A stretch of DNA of 64,000 nucleotides from Mastigias papua (Eukaryota; Cnidaria; Scyphozoa; Rhizostomeae; Mastigiidae). Positions within the stretch are counted from its first letter, which is position 1. Every line of letters starts with the position of its first letter. The notes beneath the pieces were generated by a model. That model ran no database searches. It saw nothing but the letters and a program-made list of their open reading frames with translations, and was not told the origin of the DNA. Location: positions 4,527,587 through 4,591,586 of the forward strand of contig OZ025269.1 of NCBI GenBank assembly GCA_964019165.1, read 5' to 3'. The translations under genes and the position numbers were made by a program. Positions 52,893 through 64,000 of the stretch are shown piece after piece.

Positions 52893-54509
52893 TCTGTGTG
52901 ATGTCTCCTCGCAATGGGCGTTTCAAGGTCTATGCACAGCTCACGATCGTCTACGTGCACTTAATCAGAACTTGGAAGAGAGAACACGTGATGATGTGGA
53001 CGGTTATATGGACACAATGAGCGAAGAGCCCGTAAAACGACAAATGTCAAGCTGCAACCTTACGATGCACAATGGCACAATGGACTTGGAATAGGACCTT
53101 CGCATTTAATCCCGAAGAGATTGGGGCATGAAATGCTGGAAGTAACTCTCGTCCCATGAGTTTACTACAGGTACTGTACTTAACAAATCGATTGCAGATT
53201 TCCTCCACTTCTTTTCAGGGAATGGTGCAAAGGTGTGCGAGGGGGTGTGACACCCTGAACGTTCTCGGTAGATAATGGTAAAAGCTCAAAGTAATTAAAG
53301 ATGTCCTACAAGCAACCTACTTTATCGGGCATCCTCAGGAAATTTCATGATGGTGCGCATGACTCAGAAGAATAAAATATGCGTACAATATAGTGAATGC
53401 GTTCCCATTTCGTCTGCTTTTTTCCAGAACATGATTTATCAACGATGGCTTGTTATGTGGCATCTCTAGATGAGGCATGATCAACTTTCGTTTGCTCAAG
53501 GACAGGCAGCATTTGGGCAGCATTTCCTCAATTTTTTGTGAAATGATGTTTGTATGCTCGTTTGTGCCATAGTCCCCCAGCCCATTGATATAGCTACTTA
53601 AAAATACAGAAAGAGTTGTTTAACAATGTAATAAGGTGTAGTTTATGATCAGCTGGCATTCTGAGGCCAGCCATAAGGCTGATAAGCCCTCGGTGAAAAT
53701 GAGTTTGACACCCTTGCCTTATCCAAATGGAAACGGGCCAGTTTGTGCGAGTGTGCTACCTAACTAAAATAGCTCTGCAGTGTTTGGGTGGATTTTGACT
53801 CCCTCCATCCCGTGGTACACAAGAGCATGTATGTGATTACCCTCTTCCTTCCTTTGTATAGCACACCTTTTCGACTGTTGTGAGCAAGCTCAGCCTAATC
53901 TACTGTGCTTAAATGCCTGCCCATTCGCTACTTGGTTTTTGAAAAATTGTCCAACCCCCCACTCTTATTGAGACCCCCGCAATTAACTTTAGATGACTTA
54001 GTTTGTAAAGTAACTGAAACTAGAATACTTCCTCTTAGCAAGAACCGTTTGCCTTATCAATTTTCTGAACTGACTGTGCCAAATTCAAGCAAAAGAGATT
54101 GCTACATTAGATTCTGATTTCATAGAATTCTGTTTTAATTATTCTGCTGATATTGCTCAAACCGATTTTTCATTATTTACTTGTTGTTACACCAAAATAT
54201 TGAAGCCATAATTGTTAACGAATTTTGCTGTTTAGTAGAGAAAACTTCACGTCCTTTCTAGCTAAGCTCATTCTACCCAGAGCATTCCTTACTTCGTCTT
54301 TGAGCTTTAATTTTTTATTTCTCTATCCACATTTCTTACGATAAAATGCTCATCATTGTAAGCAATTAACTTGACTGCAGGAGTAAGCTATTTAGCTGAA
54401 TATCCCGCTATCAGAAAGAATTGTGATCGTCATAAACGTCTCTCAAATAAACTCTTCAATCAATGAACTGCTACATTTTTCATTTTTATATCTCTTTTCA
54501 GTCTTTATA
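52893..54509. other. MDH1 upstream region and intergenic DNA
   Basis: The part next to 52893 should hold the MDH1 promoter and 5' UTR. No recognisable gene lies in the rest. A 70-codon open frame at 53905-54117 has no family. Confidence 0.4.
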
Positions 54510-57330
54510 CACGGCAACCCCTTCAACTAAGGCTGCTTTTCAGGCGGCTGTAGTAAACACTTACAATTTGTAATAAAGACCTATTTAGTATATACGTACA
54601 GTAAAAGTAAATCACCTAGTTACAAAGCTAACATAAAAAACAAAATATTAGAAATAAATACAACGAAATCGCTGTGTAAAAACATATTAAGAGGGTGCTT
54701 GCTTAAGTTCGGGTTCGAGGCTGTTCCAAAGATGTGCACCACGATATGAAAATGATTTCTGCCTAATAGCCACTTTGCATAGAGGTACTTGTAAGTCAGT
54801 CTCAGGGTTGCTCAACTTGACAATGTCTCACGAAGATTCCTTGACAAAATAATCGAAAGAAAAGTAGGTGCAAGACCATTTAAAAATTTTTAACTATGGT
54901 CGAAGTCTCTTTGGGCACTTTGGCTTTTGGATCAGGGCATCAGTGTAGAACAAAAACAGTAGAGGACCAAGACAAGAGCCTTGTAGAACTCCACAATTGA
55001 TATCGCTTAGCTCCTAGGAAACAATCATTCTGCAGAACCACATTCTGTTCCAGAGATAAGATATGAACCATTCATTCTTAAGATCGATGAAACCAGACAT
55101 TTCAGCTTTCTTAAGGTGAATTTCAAGATCTACAAAGTCAAATTCTTTTTTTGAGTTCTATAAACACCATTGCTGTATACTGACCCTCACCCAAGTTAAG
55201 ATACCAGTTACTGGTATAGTAAAGTAGGCAAGTGAAGATAGAGTGGATTGATCTAAACCCAGACTGTTTGGAAAAAAGAAGTTTACTTCTGTCAAGGTAA
55301 CCAAACAACTGATTGTAAATCAACTTTTCTAAAACCCTAGACAGAATCGGAAATATTGAAACCGTTCCATAATTAATTGATCATTGCTTTGACCACTTTT
55401 GAAAATTGGGGACCACTCTAGCAATTTTCCAGCAAAGATCAAATGTCACAAAGTGGTTCTGACAAGCAAGCAAGCCTATCTTTAAAATATGGTTAGCAAT
55501 TCCATCTGCACAAGATCCCTTGGATGTTTTAAATTTGCGAAAAATTTTATCCAACTGAGACATATTGACGGCCTTGAATTCAAAGCGTAGAATTTGAGGG
55601 TTTACTGAATACTAATTCTCATATAGTATCTTGGGTGTTCAGGTATCTTGCCACTAAGGGTATTGCCAACACTGCAGAAAAATGTATTCATTGATTCTGT
55701 AATTCTCTTACCATCACAGCTTTGACTCCCCTCGACTTCAAGTGCAGCAATCTGAGTTGTGTTTGATTTCTTGTTAAGAACCATATTGATAATTTTTCAA
55801 GTGCTTTTTAGGTTACCATGATGCACAGTAAGAAATACCATGATGCAATTCTATATTTGAAAAACTCCCGCTTTAGTATTCAACTTATTGACTTTGTAAC
55901 AAAAGCCTGCCTAAAAGCTGCCATCAGGATTTTAAATTTAGAATGCACAGCTTGCTTTTTTCAATCGATCTCTTGTAACATAAGTTGTTTTAGTTCTTTA
56001 TCCAACCAAGGGTAGAATTTTTCGGAAACATGCCAAAATACTGGAGCATGTTTTTCCAGTATCAATGAAAACACTTTGGGCCACTGTTCAACAATGATGC
56101 TAATATCGTTGTCGCTAGAAGCAATGCCCCTCCAGTCAACAAGAAGTAAATCATTTATAAATTCAGCTTGAACAAAATGTTTTAGCTGTCTTGTAGCTAT
56201 ATATTTATGCTGTTCTTTTAAAGCTCCTCGGAGTTTCTTACAGAGTATGCCATGTATTGATCACTGATACATGTTTCATGAACCCTAGATGTTACTACCT
56301 TTGACTTAATAGTTGCTGCAATATGATCATGTAAGATGGTAGATTACAACGCTTCCTGAGTTCCTGCTTTAATCAGCTGCTGAAAGCCAAATAGATTATA
56401 GAGTTCCAGAATACGAAACAAATGGGTAGGAAGACTGTTGTTTAAATTCTCATCATCAGTTAGTATCCCCTTAGAGGATAATTTCTTTGTTCTCTCGATC
56501 TAGAACTAGCATGTTCTCCTCGAACTGACGAAAAATATCAAAGCAGGAATTAGGGGATGATACCAAGCAGAAACAAGGAAAGGTTTGACTTCCAATCATA
56601 AGGTTTCTAAGGACGATTCTAGCAAGTTCACAAATAGAACATTTATTAAGAATTGCATATTTGACATATAAAGCAACTACGCCACCATTCCGGTTCCGAT
56701 CACATCTCCTGATGGAATAGCCATCAATACCGATCAGGGCATCATCGATGTTATCATTAGGTTTTATTTCGTTAAGGCCAAACTATGTATCCCAAGATCC
56801 TTTACAAGAGTACGGACCTCGTCAATATGAAGCAAGAGGCTATTCATACTCAAAGATGCAATCGTCACTCCCTTCCAGCGTCCAAGAGCTGAAATTCCAT
56901 TGGCACAAAGAGTGAGCCGATGGGGAGCTACCTTCGCAGAGGTTAAGCACGCATCCTCTTTATCCTCATCAAAATCAGAAGGACCATTAAGTCAGAAATT
57001 GAAAGCACAAAGTAGGTTATTCTGAGAAATATAATCCCCTACCTTATTAAGGTGGACCCGACTAGTATTAAGAAGCTTCTTTGCATCGATATCGCTGTGT
57101 TCTAGAAGAGCATAGTTTTTCTCTCGGCATAAATCAACTATCATTCTTTTTGATTGATTTTGCCAATTCGATTATGTCATTGGCAATATGAAGCTCAGAT
57201 CTATGCTCTTTGTTTACCTTTAGGGAGAGGTCATTTGTGCCAGCAAGAAGAATAACTAAATTAAGCTTTCTTCCTGTGGCAGGCTGTGTATCTGTGCACA
57301 TCTTTGATTGTAGCAACATTAAAGCACTTT
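54510..57330 (-). mobile_element. decayed LINE with esterase-type ORF1 and reverse transcriptase
   Basis: A nearly full-length but dead non-LTR element. On the minus strand, 57134-57319 encodes LNLVILLAGTNDLS, the GxND block of SGNH esterase domains found in ORF1 of some CR1/L2 elements. Traces of the endonuclease part follow around 56900-55900. The RT begins near 55784 with SCDGKRITESMNTFFCSVG and continues with GSCADGIANHILK (55381-55563) and KQSGFRSIHS (55138-55323). A C-terminal SYRGAHLWNSL trace lies near 54750. Many stops and frameshifts are present. Confidence 0.8.
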
Positions 57331-58489
57331 ACGTACACATTACCATTGTTTCCACATTACCATTGTTTCCACATTACAATTGTTTCCACATTTCTCTCTT
57401 AGTTCCCAGGCTCTAGTGTTTTTAACTAGGGAGTCACCAATTACTATTGCAGCACGTCGTTTGTTGTTTTATTCGTCAAAACTCAGTCAAAGTTATGCAA
57501 TACGAATATCCAGGGAACTTCTACATGTTTCACAGGATTTGACAGGGTTGAGATTGGATAATCATTCATCAGAGAGAGCTTACGCCTGTAGTGAACGTAA
57601 ACATTGTAGCATAGGCCATTTCTTACTCAACGCCGATTTTCTTCTTTTCATTCATTCTCATTCACAACATCACACACCTGGGACATGACCATATATCACT
57701 CCTGTCATCACACACCCGGTCATTCCTCTTCTGTTGTTCCACACGCAAACATCACCACACGATTCCATTCAGTAAACAACTAACAAGCACCTAACCCTTC
57801 CTGTACGTAACTCATGTTTATTTCGGTTGTTCAATGTTTATGTATATATCACTGTTTATTGTAATGTAAAGTTCAGTCAGAGTAGAGTCAGAGTACAGTC
57901 AACAACATCGTCTCCTCTCTCTGCCTCCGTGTCCTCAGCACGTTAAATCTGATACTCACCAACAAGGGATCAACGAAGGATGTCACTGAACGAACACCTG
58001 CAGCTTATAGGATCTACTAACACACGCTCCTATACGCCGTTGTAGTGGAACTTTGGCCGTAATTAAATGCAGTTGATAGCATAAGACAACGACAGATAAA
58101 TATTATGACTACATCAGTAAATAAACCAAATTTTAATGAATTCAGAGAAAGGTTGGAGAGACTTAACAGAGGCCAATAATAATGATAATAATAATGTTTG
58201 TCTGGGTTAGATAATACTATATATCTATCCATTCTTCGATTGGTGTGACACTGAAGTGTTTTTAAAATGGGCGTGCCTGTAGATGCGAAAGGGCGTGGTT
58301 CCTACAATGTCAAATCTGAACCCGGTCACCTGATCCCTTGGATCCGCGCCAGCCAGGTGTGTGAAAGTGCCAGCTCCCGAGCATAGGGCACTAATGGCAT
58401 TCCAATTGGCATGTAAGGATGGGTTGGCAGCGGAAGACTCATGTAAAAACAAATTAACAGTTTCACCAGATATTTCTTTTTCTCTCTGA
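57331..58489. other. unassigned region, possibly LTR-like
   Basis: No gene is recognised. The stretch 57680-57960 has a terminal-repeat look (TATATA box near 57845, GTTTATTGTAATG string, then a CT-rich tract), but no partner repeat or target duplication was found. An open frame of 75 codons at 58225-58452 has no family. Confidence 0.35.
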
Positions 58490-59567
58490 ACTACAGAACT
58501 TCAGTACCGCACGAAAAAGTGGCACCATGTTTTAGACGTACCGAAAAGCTTTTCTTCGCCTGACACTCGTCAGAGTATGAAACATCGGATAGCGACCGAA
58601 AGGTGAATCGAAATATATAGCCAGATGCTGATACAAGTGATACGATGAAAGAATGTGTCCGTTCACAGGGCACTTATGATTTGCTCCAAAACTAAATTAG
58701 GCTCAGAGCTTCACAGAGTAAAAGAACTGCTCATTGAAAACGGATATCCAGATGATGTCCTTCTTTCTAATATTAAACAAAAACTTGCCAACTTTGCAGC
58801 AGAAAAACCATGTGGTCCTGAGAAGTGCCCGGTTTACCTAACATTGCCCTGGTTGGTAATGTTTCAGCAAAATTTGAAAACCAAACTAACAAAGCCATTA
58901 CTTCTTTTTTCTATGCTGTGAAACCTCGTGTGGTCTACAATACTAAGGTCATGCTACCATCTGCTAAAAAGGATAGCGTTCCTACCACTCAAAAAAGTTG
59001 GGTAGTTTATGAATTTTCGTGCCGATGTGAAGCTCGGTACGTAGGGCGCACCATGCAGAGACTAGCAGACAGAATAAAACAACATGTACCCACGAGCATC
59101 AGGAAAAAAAACACTACAATAAGGGAATAGCCACCTCGTATGTGTAAAAACTCTAATTCTATAATGAAAAGTGATTCGGCCATAGGACAGCATCTCATTG
59201 AAAACCCAGAATGCGCCAAAACATATTCAGGCGATAATTTTCGGATCATAGGGCAAGCAGGATCGTCCTTTCGATTAACTGTTTTGGAATCAGTTTACAT
59301 AAAGACTCAAAACCCTGTCTTGTGTAAACAAAAAGAGTTCATTTTGTCACTTGGACTCTTCAAGTAAACAATGGTAAATAGGTGCCAAGTGGCCAATCAT
59401 ACAGCTAACTGGAAATATTATTCATCATATCACGTGTACCCGCATTTGGCTATATATTTCGGTTCACCTTTCGGTTGTTATCCAACGTTTCATAATATCG
59501 GATGACAAAAAGCTTTTCAGTATGACTAAAAATCGTGCCTCTTTTTCGTGCGGTAGTAATAATTATA
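58490..59567 (+). mobile_element. Penelope-like element, 5'-truncated, with GIY-YIG domain
   Basis: The coding part runs from 58655 to 59367 and holds the end of the RT and the endonuclease. FVHRALMI-type sequence (SVHRALMICSK) leads to KCPVYL. A frameshift follows near 58840, then NVSAKFENQ to KPRVVYNTKVMLPSAKKD. The GIY-YIG-type core follows, with CRCEARYVGRT and HVPTSI, then one stop near 59130, then SAIGQHLIENPECA to LGLFK. The 5' end (58494-58640) is an inverted copy of the 3' end (about 59394-59567), the inverted terminal-repeat arrangement known for Penelope elements. Both repeats carry damaged hammerhead cores. The element is dead. Confidence 0.88.
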
Positions 59568-60199
59568 ATATGAAAAGATGCTTTTGTGTTGCGGCACCTG
59601 TCCCCATGGCTGAAAGGTGCATTACATAAATTTCATAAAAGCTAAACTAATAGCGTACTATTATATGTCACTACAATGAAAAATAAAGTAAGAGAATGCT
59701 GAAAGGTAAAATAGAAGCTAGCCAAAATATTCTTGGAAGAAACTTTTCTCTCGTCTATGCTTGAGTCTACAGAATCCGTTTACAGAAAAGCATCTGGTAG
59801 TCTTTTGAAGAAGAGGAAAAGCACTTGTAAAGAACGATCTCTGGCATAAGCTTCGTTTTGATGTTTTGTTTTAAGAACCAGATCATCATGGACAGATTCC
59901 ATCTTTGTGCAGCTTGTCATAATGTGATTAGCTCAGCCAAATACGTTAGTGCAAGCCCATTTATGCTTTAGTGAGTTAACGTTACGATTGTAACATATTG
60001 GTGTTCCACGTTTTAGCTTATCCTGTGTTGCATGTCGTGTTATTTTACACTTGATATTGCATGCTGGAATCACATGCTTTATGTTAAATCTTGTTGCTTA
60101 TTGCTTAGCTTATATTATGTGTACTGTAGTGTTAGATTTAGTTCTTGCAGTTGCAACGATATCATACATAATAATAGCAGTTATTATTGTGTCATTTCT
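59568..60199. other. unassigned intergenic DNA
   Basis: No gene or clear element is recognised. Possible LINE 3' sequence on the minus strand is too decayed to call. Confidence 0.35.
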
Positions 60200-60836
60200 A
60201 GCTTAAGCAGATTTTAAAGAAGAAGCCTTGATCCTAGGCTTGAGCACTGGAGAATTGCCGGCCACCAAAGAGAGGCTGTCAACGTTACGCGATCTAGTAT
60301 TCTATCCTAAATCCTACTGGCAACCAATTGGCCTGTTTCAACATTTGAGTTATATGTGACCGTTTCCCTTTGCACCAATCCAGATCCTACCAGTGGAATT
60401 CTAAATCTTTTGCAACTTTTGTAACTCACACATCTGCAAACAATATAAAAGGGAATTGTTGCAATCTAGTCTAGATGTGACGAAGGCATGTATGGCTTTT
60501 TCAGTGCCTTCTTTTGCAAGGTACTTCCGAACAAGGCGGATATTATGCAATTAATACTTTGCTGAGCTGCACAGCGAGTTTACTTGTGGCTTACACGACA
60601 AACTTGCATCAAAAACTGGAACAGAATTTCGTGCCTTTTCACTTGGTTTGTTTTCACTATTTGCAATGTTGATAAACAAAGTTGGTAGTTTCGCACATTG
60701 TTTTTACGTTCCAATCACCAATAGTTCAGTTTTGTCTCCGCTTTATTTGAACCTACTTGTTAGCACTCAAAGCTGGGTTTATTAGATGTGTCCTTCACTT
60801 TACTTACTTGAAAGAGATGCATATTCCGCGGTTGGT
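60200..60836 (-). mobile_element. decayed LINE fragment, 3' part split by the Mutator-like element
   Basis: The minus-strand translation shows LINE-like C-terminal traces with many stops, for example a stretch ending RFRIPLVGSG. It continues in register from the RT piece at 62680-63110 if the 1843-bp element and one 9-bp duplication are removed. It is called mainly on that continuity, so confidence is moderate. Confidence 0.45.
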
Positions 60837-62679
60837 AGCATAGCCGCCAAATGTTTGATTGGTTGAGGGCTCTGGCATATTCCATTTTCTCCCAACCCAT
60901 TTGACCAATCAGTAAGCAGGATTGTGACTACACGTGAGCTCCACAGCTAAGTTTAGGCCTGTTTTCGGCGTTTTGGCATGTTTTTACCACCCTTCCTACA
61001 AAAAACATTGCACGCCCGAGGAGTGCGATTTTATCGCTGATTTTTTGTCCAACTGGTCTTCATACATTGTCATTTAACCTATATTGGCACCGCCGTGCGA
61101 TCTCAAAGGATATCGTTTGAAAATACATGTCAAAAAACAGTCGGTGCAGACTAGGCCATGTTTGGCTTTATTGTATATGATTGCTTTGGAGAAAACATTT
61201 GCAAGTACAAGTTTATCTTTCAAATTGAGTAAAACTGGAGAAGAACAATTCCATTTGTAATGTTTTTTCCTCTAGGCATTCCGAATTTGTTTTGAAAAAC
61301 GTGAACTATTACCTAAATGTTACGAAAACGCCAACTCTTAAAATTTTCCTGCCGTTTTTGAATGAGTTTTAGTCTCCAGTCCTAGGCTGCGTAATTGTAG
61401 TCGTCAGTTTCGTCTTGCAATAAGTTTAAAAGGTGTTGATCGCATCGCAGAATGAAAGTAGGTCTTTGGCAATGACTGCTTAAACGGATTGAGCGATTCA
61501 CTTTGATACTCTTGAGATAAAGAAGTTGGTATTGAGAACAGCAAAGAACATTGCACATAGAGGAGTAAGAAGTGGCTTTGCCCAAAGAAAGATTGTGACT
61601 TGATTTATGAATGAAGTTTGTCGTTATCTACATGCACTGCATATCCCAATCCCAGTGCAGAATTTGTTTTTGTGACATAGTGAATATAGGTAAGTGAACT
61701 AATTTAAATGAAATAGCAAGCTTTTCGGTAATGCTTTCAACAATTTACTCATAAATAACACTGCTTTAGAGACATTTTGGTAATGCCATTTTCTCAGGAA
61801 TTAGCCAATATCTCAGAGTGGATGCGAAGCAAAAAACTTAGTCTTGACGCTAGCAAATCCGAATTCCTGATCGTGGGTCATAAAAGGCAACTCAATAGTA
61901 TCCAGCAACCGGTGCAATTAAAGATAGGCGATGATCCGATAAGGATTCAGAAAGTAGAATATCTTGGGCTAGCGGTTGATGAAAATTTAACTTGCACTGA
62001 ACAATACAAAGTCTCAAGGACAAAGTTAATTGTGGGCTACCCTCAATTCGCAAACTAGCAGATATTTTACCTCAAACCAAGCTATTGAATAACTTATGCC
62101 CTAGCAGTTTTTATGGAAAACTCACCATGAGATCTCAGATATCTGCATATGAGACAATAAACTGTCATGATATCAACAATATCCCAAAGCAATACCTAGA
62201 ATTTTCCAAAAGAAGTTTTGACTATTCTGTTGCATGCTTATGTATTTTAATTTATATCACTATGTATTATCGCTGATTTAGTGTAGCATGCTTATGTATT
62301 TTAATCTACATCAATATATATTATCGCTGATAGAGAGCCGTGGATAAATATTGAAAAAATGAAATGCAAAAAATTCTCAATATTTGGATGGGTCTTGTTC
62401 CCCTCCCCTTTGAGATCGCATGGCGGTGCCAATATAGGTTAAATGACAATGTATGAAGACCAGTTGGACAAAAAATCAGCGATAAAATCGCACTCCTCGG
62501 GCGTGCAATGTTTTTTGTAGGAAGGGTGGTAAAAACATGCCAAAACGCCGAAAACAGGCCTAAACTTAGCTGTGGAGCTCACGTGTAGTCACAATCCTGC
62601 TTACTGATTGGTCAAATGGGTTGGGAGAAAATGGAATATGCCAGAGCCCTCAACCAATCAAACATTTGGCGGCTATGCT
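60837..62679. mobile_element. Mutator-like non-autonomous element with 273-bp inverted arms
   Basis: Arms 60837-61109 and 62407-62679 are inverted repeats with a single mismatch seen by eye. They begin AGCATAGCCGCC. The element is flanked by a 9-bp direct repeat GCGGTTGGT (60828-60836 and 62680-62688). Long inverted repeats with a 9-bp target duplication are typical of Mutator-like transposons. No transposase is present. The 1.3-kb interior holds a LINE RT fragment (61777-62058) and a 54-bp tandem repeat near 62230-62335. The near-identity of the arms implies a recent insertion. The small element at 6996-7199 is a relative. Confidence 0.85.
61777..62058 (+). mobile_element. LINE RT fragment carried inside the Mutator-like element
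   Basis: A 93-codon open frame with SEWMRSKKLSLDASKSEFLIVG and VEYLGLAVDENL, a conserved region just after the RT active site in CR1/Jockey-type elements. There is no YADD and no other domain. It was either captured by the element or inserted into it. Confidence 0.75.
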
Positions 62680-63110
62680 GCGGTTGGTAAGAATGTCATA
62701 TAGTTGCTTCTTATCAGCAAAGAAGTGGAGCTTCAGGCCACTTTTTCGAATAATATCTTCCACGGGTAACGTACATGAAAGAAAAAGTAACGGACCCAGC
62801 ACCGGACCTTGTGGAGTACCACAAGATAGTGGTACCTTTCTGACACTCAATCTATAATTCTACTAACCTGAAAACAATTTTCGAGGTATGAAGTAAGCCA
62901 TTTCAAAGCCTCCATTTAAACCTCGCACCTGGTGGAAAGTCTCTCAAATGATAGAATGGTTGATCGTCTCAAACCCCACCGAAACATCGAATGCAGCAAG
63001 AATAGAAACTTTACAGTCATTCATCGTCATCATGTTGGGTTCTCAGCAACGGTGGTTCTCTACCATGCCCCTCTTTATATGCTGACTACAAAAGGCTTAA
63101 AAAAGTCATT
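62680..63110 (-). mobile_element. LINE reverse transcriptase fragment interrupted by the Mutator-like element
   Basis: The minus strand encodes CGTPQGPVLGPLLF near 62800 and LHFFADKKQLYDILTNR near 62690; the usual FADD has become FADK. The frame is broken in between. The coding part is cut at 62680 by the inserted element. Confidence 0.75.
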
Positions 63111-63164
63111 TTCCACCACGTGCGGAACCAATTGATTTGCAACTGCCTCTCGACACGTTTTGGG

Positions 63165-63166
<2 letters not shown>

Positions 63167-63231
<65 letters not shown>

Positions 63232-63241
63232 TACACACACA
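63167..63241. repeat. CA dinucleotide microsatellite
   Basis: About 75 bp of AC/CA repeats with a CATACATA interruption near the right end. Confidence 0.95.
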
Positions 63242-63542
63242 CTCACACACGTGCGTGCACATGCACACACTTCTCCACATGTAGATGATTTTCAACAAAC
63301 ACCACTCTCATGCATGTGGATGCCATATTCCTAAGTACGGATGGGAGCCATTCTGTGCCATGGGATACCCCTTTTTGCAAAAAGATAAACTTTCTTTAAA
63401 TACATAACTCCTAAGCAAATGTAAGACAATAGTCTGTTTGTACCGCAGAATATTTTTAGCATACTGAAAACCACTTTCACCTTCTAGAGTATTAGCCGAA
63501 AGAAGATTTCAATGTGCCAAAGAGTGTACTGTTCCCACTGTT
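63242..63542. other. unassigned DNA
   Basis: Nothing is recognised. It lies 3' of the minus-strand open frame that follows and may hold its 3' UTR. Confidence 0.4.
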
Positions 63543-63995
63543 TCATGCAATAGTGAAGTGCATGATACTTGATGCATTACAGATAATATGTTCTTCATGA
63601 AGATCAAAGCTTTTCTTTCCAATAAACCATACCTTCACTGTCAATGTGTTCTCCACATCCCTCAAAAGTACTTTTGGATTTTTTTTCAAAATCTTTACAA
63701 TTGATTCTTCAAAAATAGAGTTCACTTTAAACACTGATATTTTCTTTTTCAACACTGGTATCTCCAACAGGAAAGTTCTAGGAGCAACACTGCACATTTT
63801 ACTGATCACAGAAAACGGAATGGTATTTGACAGCAAATAATCAATGCTTAAGTTAAGATTCACGACATCCTTCTCCTTTAAATGAAGTCTCTTTCTGACC
63901 ATTTCAATGGCATCTTGAATGTCTTCTTTAAGTCGTTCCTCTTTAAGTTTGTCTTCAAGGTCTGACTTCAAACCTTGCCTTGCTGATTTAATCAT
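63543..63995 (-). CDS. open frame at window edge, unidentified, probably partial
   Basis: A 150-codon frame, open to the window end beyond its first Met. The N-terminal third is highly charged (Lys/Glu-rich around residues 8-42) and likely helical or coiled-coil. The rest is a mix of short hydrophobic and basic stretches, with no family motif recognised. There is no signal peptide or clear membrane segment. It could be the last exon of a host gene that continues to the right, or part of a mobile element. Its length and clean reading frame in otherwise decayed surroundings are the only support. Confidence 0.45.
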   Translation of the reverse strand: MIKSARQGLKSDLEDKLKEERLKEDIQDAIEMVRKRLHLKEKDVVNLNLSIDYLLSNTIPFSVISKMCSVAPRTFLLEIPVLKKKISVFKVNSIFEESIVKILKKNPKVLLRDVENTLTVKVWFIGKKSFDLHEEHIICNASSIMHFTIA

Positions 63996-64000
63996 CCTCC

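Noticed and set aside
57680..57960. LTR-like stretch
   Set aside because: No second copy, target duplication or primer-binding site was found, so it is left as unassigned.

Overview
The window is animal nuclear DNA. It is AT-rich, has spliced genes with GT-AG introns, is dense in decayed retrotransposons and microsatellites, and carries a cluster of intronless rhodopsin-like G protein-coupled receptors (GPCRs). The receptor style (short, no TM3-ECL2 disulfide, clustered) and the retrotransposon families point to an anthozoan cnidarian, most likely a stony coral or a close relative. The species cannot be fixed from the sequence alone.

Layout. At 0.9-9.5 kb lie three minus-strand GPCR genes of one subfamily (A, B, C), products of older tandem duplication. 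At 10.4-12.7 kb are a tRNA-like relic, a 5'-truncated LINE and a tRNA-derived SINE. From 13.4 kb to 52.9 kb the main structure is a direct tandem segmental duplication. Unit 1 runs from about 13975 to 33410 and unit 2 from about 34553 to 48010. The ancestral order was GPCR D (minus), GPCR E (plus), NDUFAF7 (minus), MDH1 (minus). Unit 1 keeps an intact GPCR D, GPCR E and a complete 12-exon NDUFAF7, but only the 3' end of the last MDH1 exon. Unit 2 has only the first 88 or so codons of GPCR D, an intact second GPCR E copy (F), an NDUFAF7 pseudogene with an internal deletion of about 5 kb, and the complete MDH1. A 5'-truncated LINE of about 1.14 kb sits exactly at the junction. The last 11 kb hold no recognised complete host gene: a decayed LINE with an esterase-type ORF1, a Penelope-like element with a GIY-YIG domain and inverted terminal repeats, a Mutator-like non-autonomous element with 273-bp inverted repeats and a 9-bp target duplication, and an unidentified open frame at the right edge.

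Functions. The GPCRs are plasma-membrane receptors for unknown ligands. NDUFAF7 is the mitochondrial arginine methyltransferase needed for complex I assembly. MDH1 is cytosolic malate dehydrogenase, which takes part in NADH shuttling. No shared regulation is visible; the genes are neighbours, not an operon. The duplication left three working single- or double-copy products (two GPCR E-type receptors, one NDUFAF7, one MDH1) and three broken copies. Younger insertions present in only one unit (solo LTR, Penelope fragment with a predicted hammerhead ribozyme, LINE piece) give a relative time order.

All exon borders were read by eye from splice consensus and protein-family similarity. No alignment program was run.
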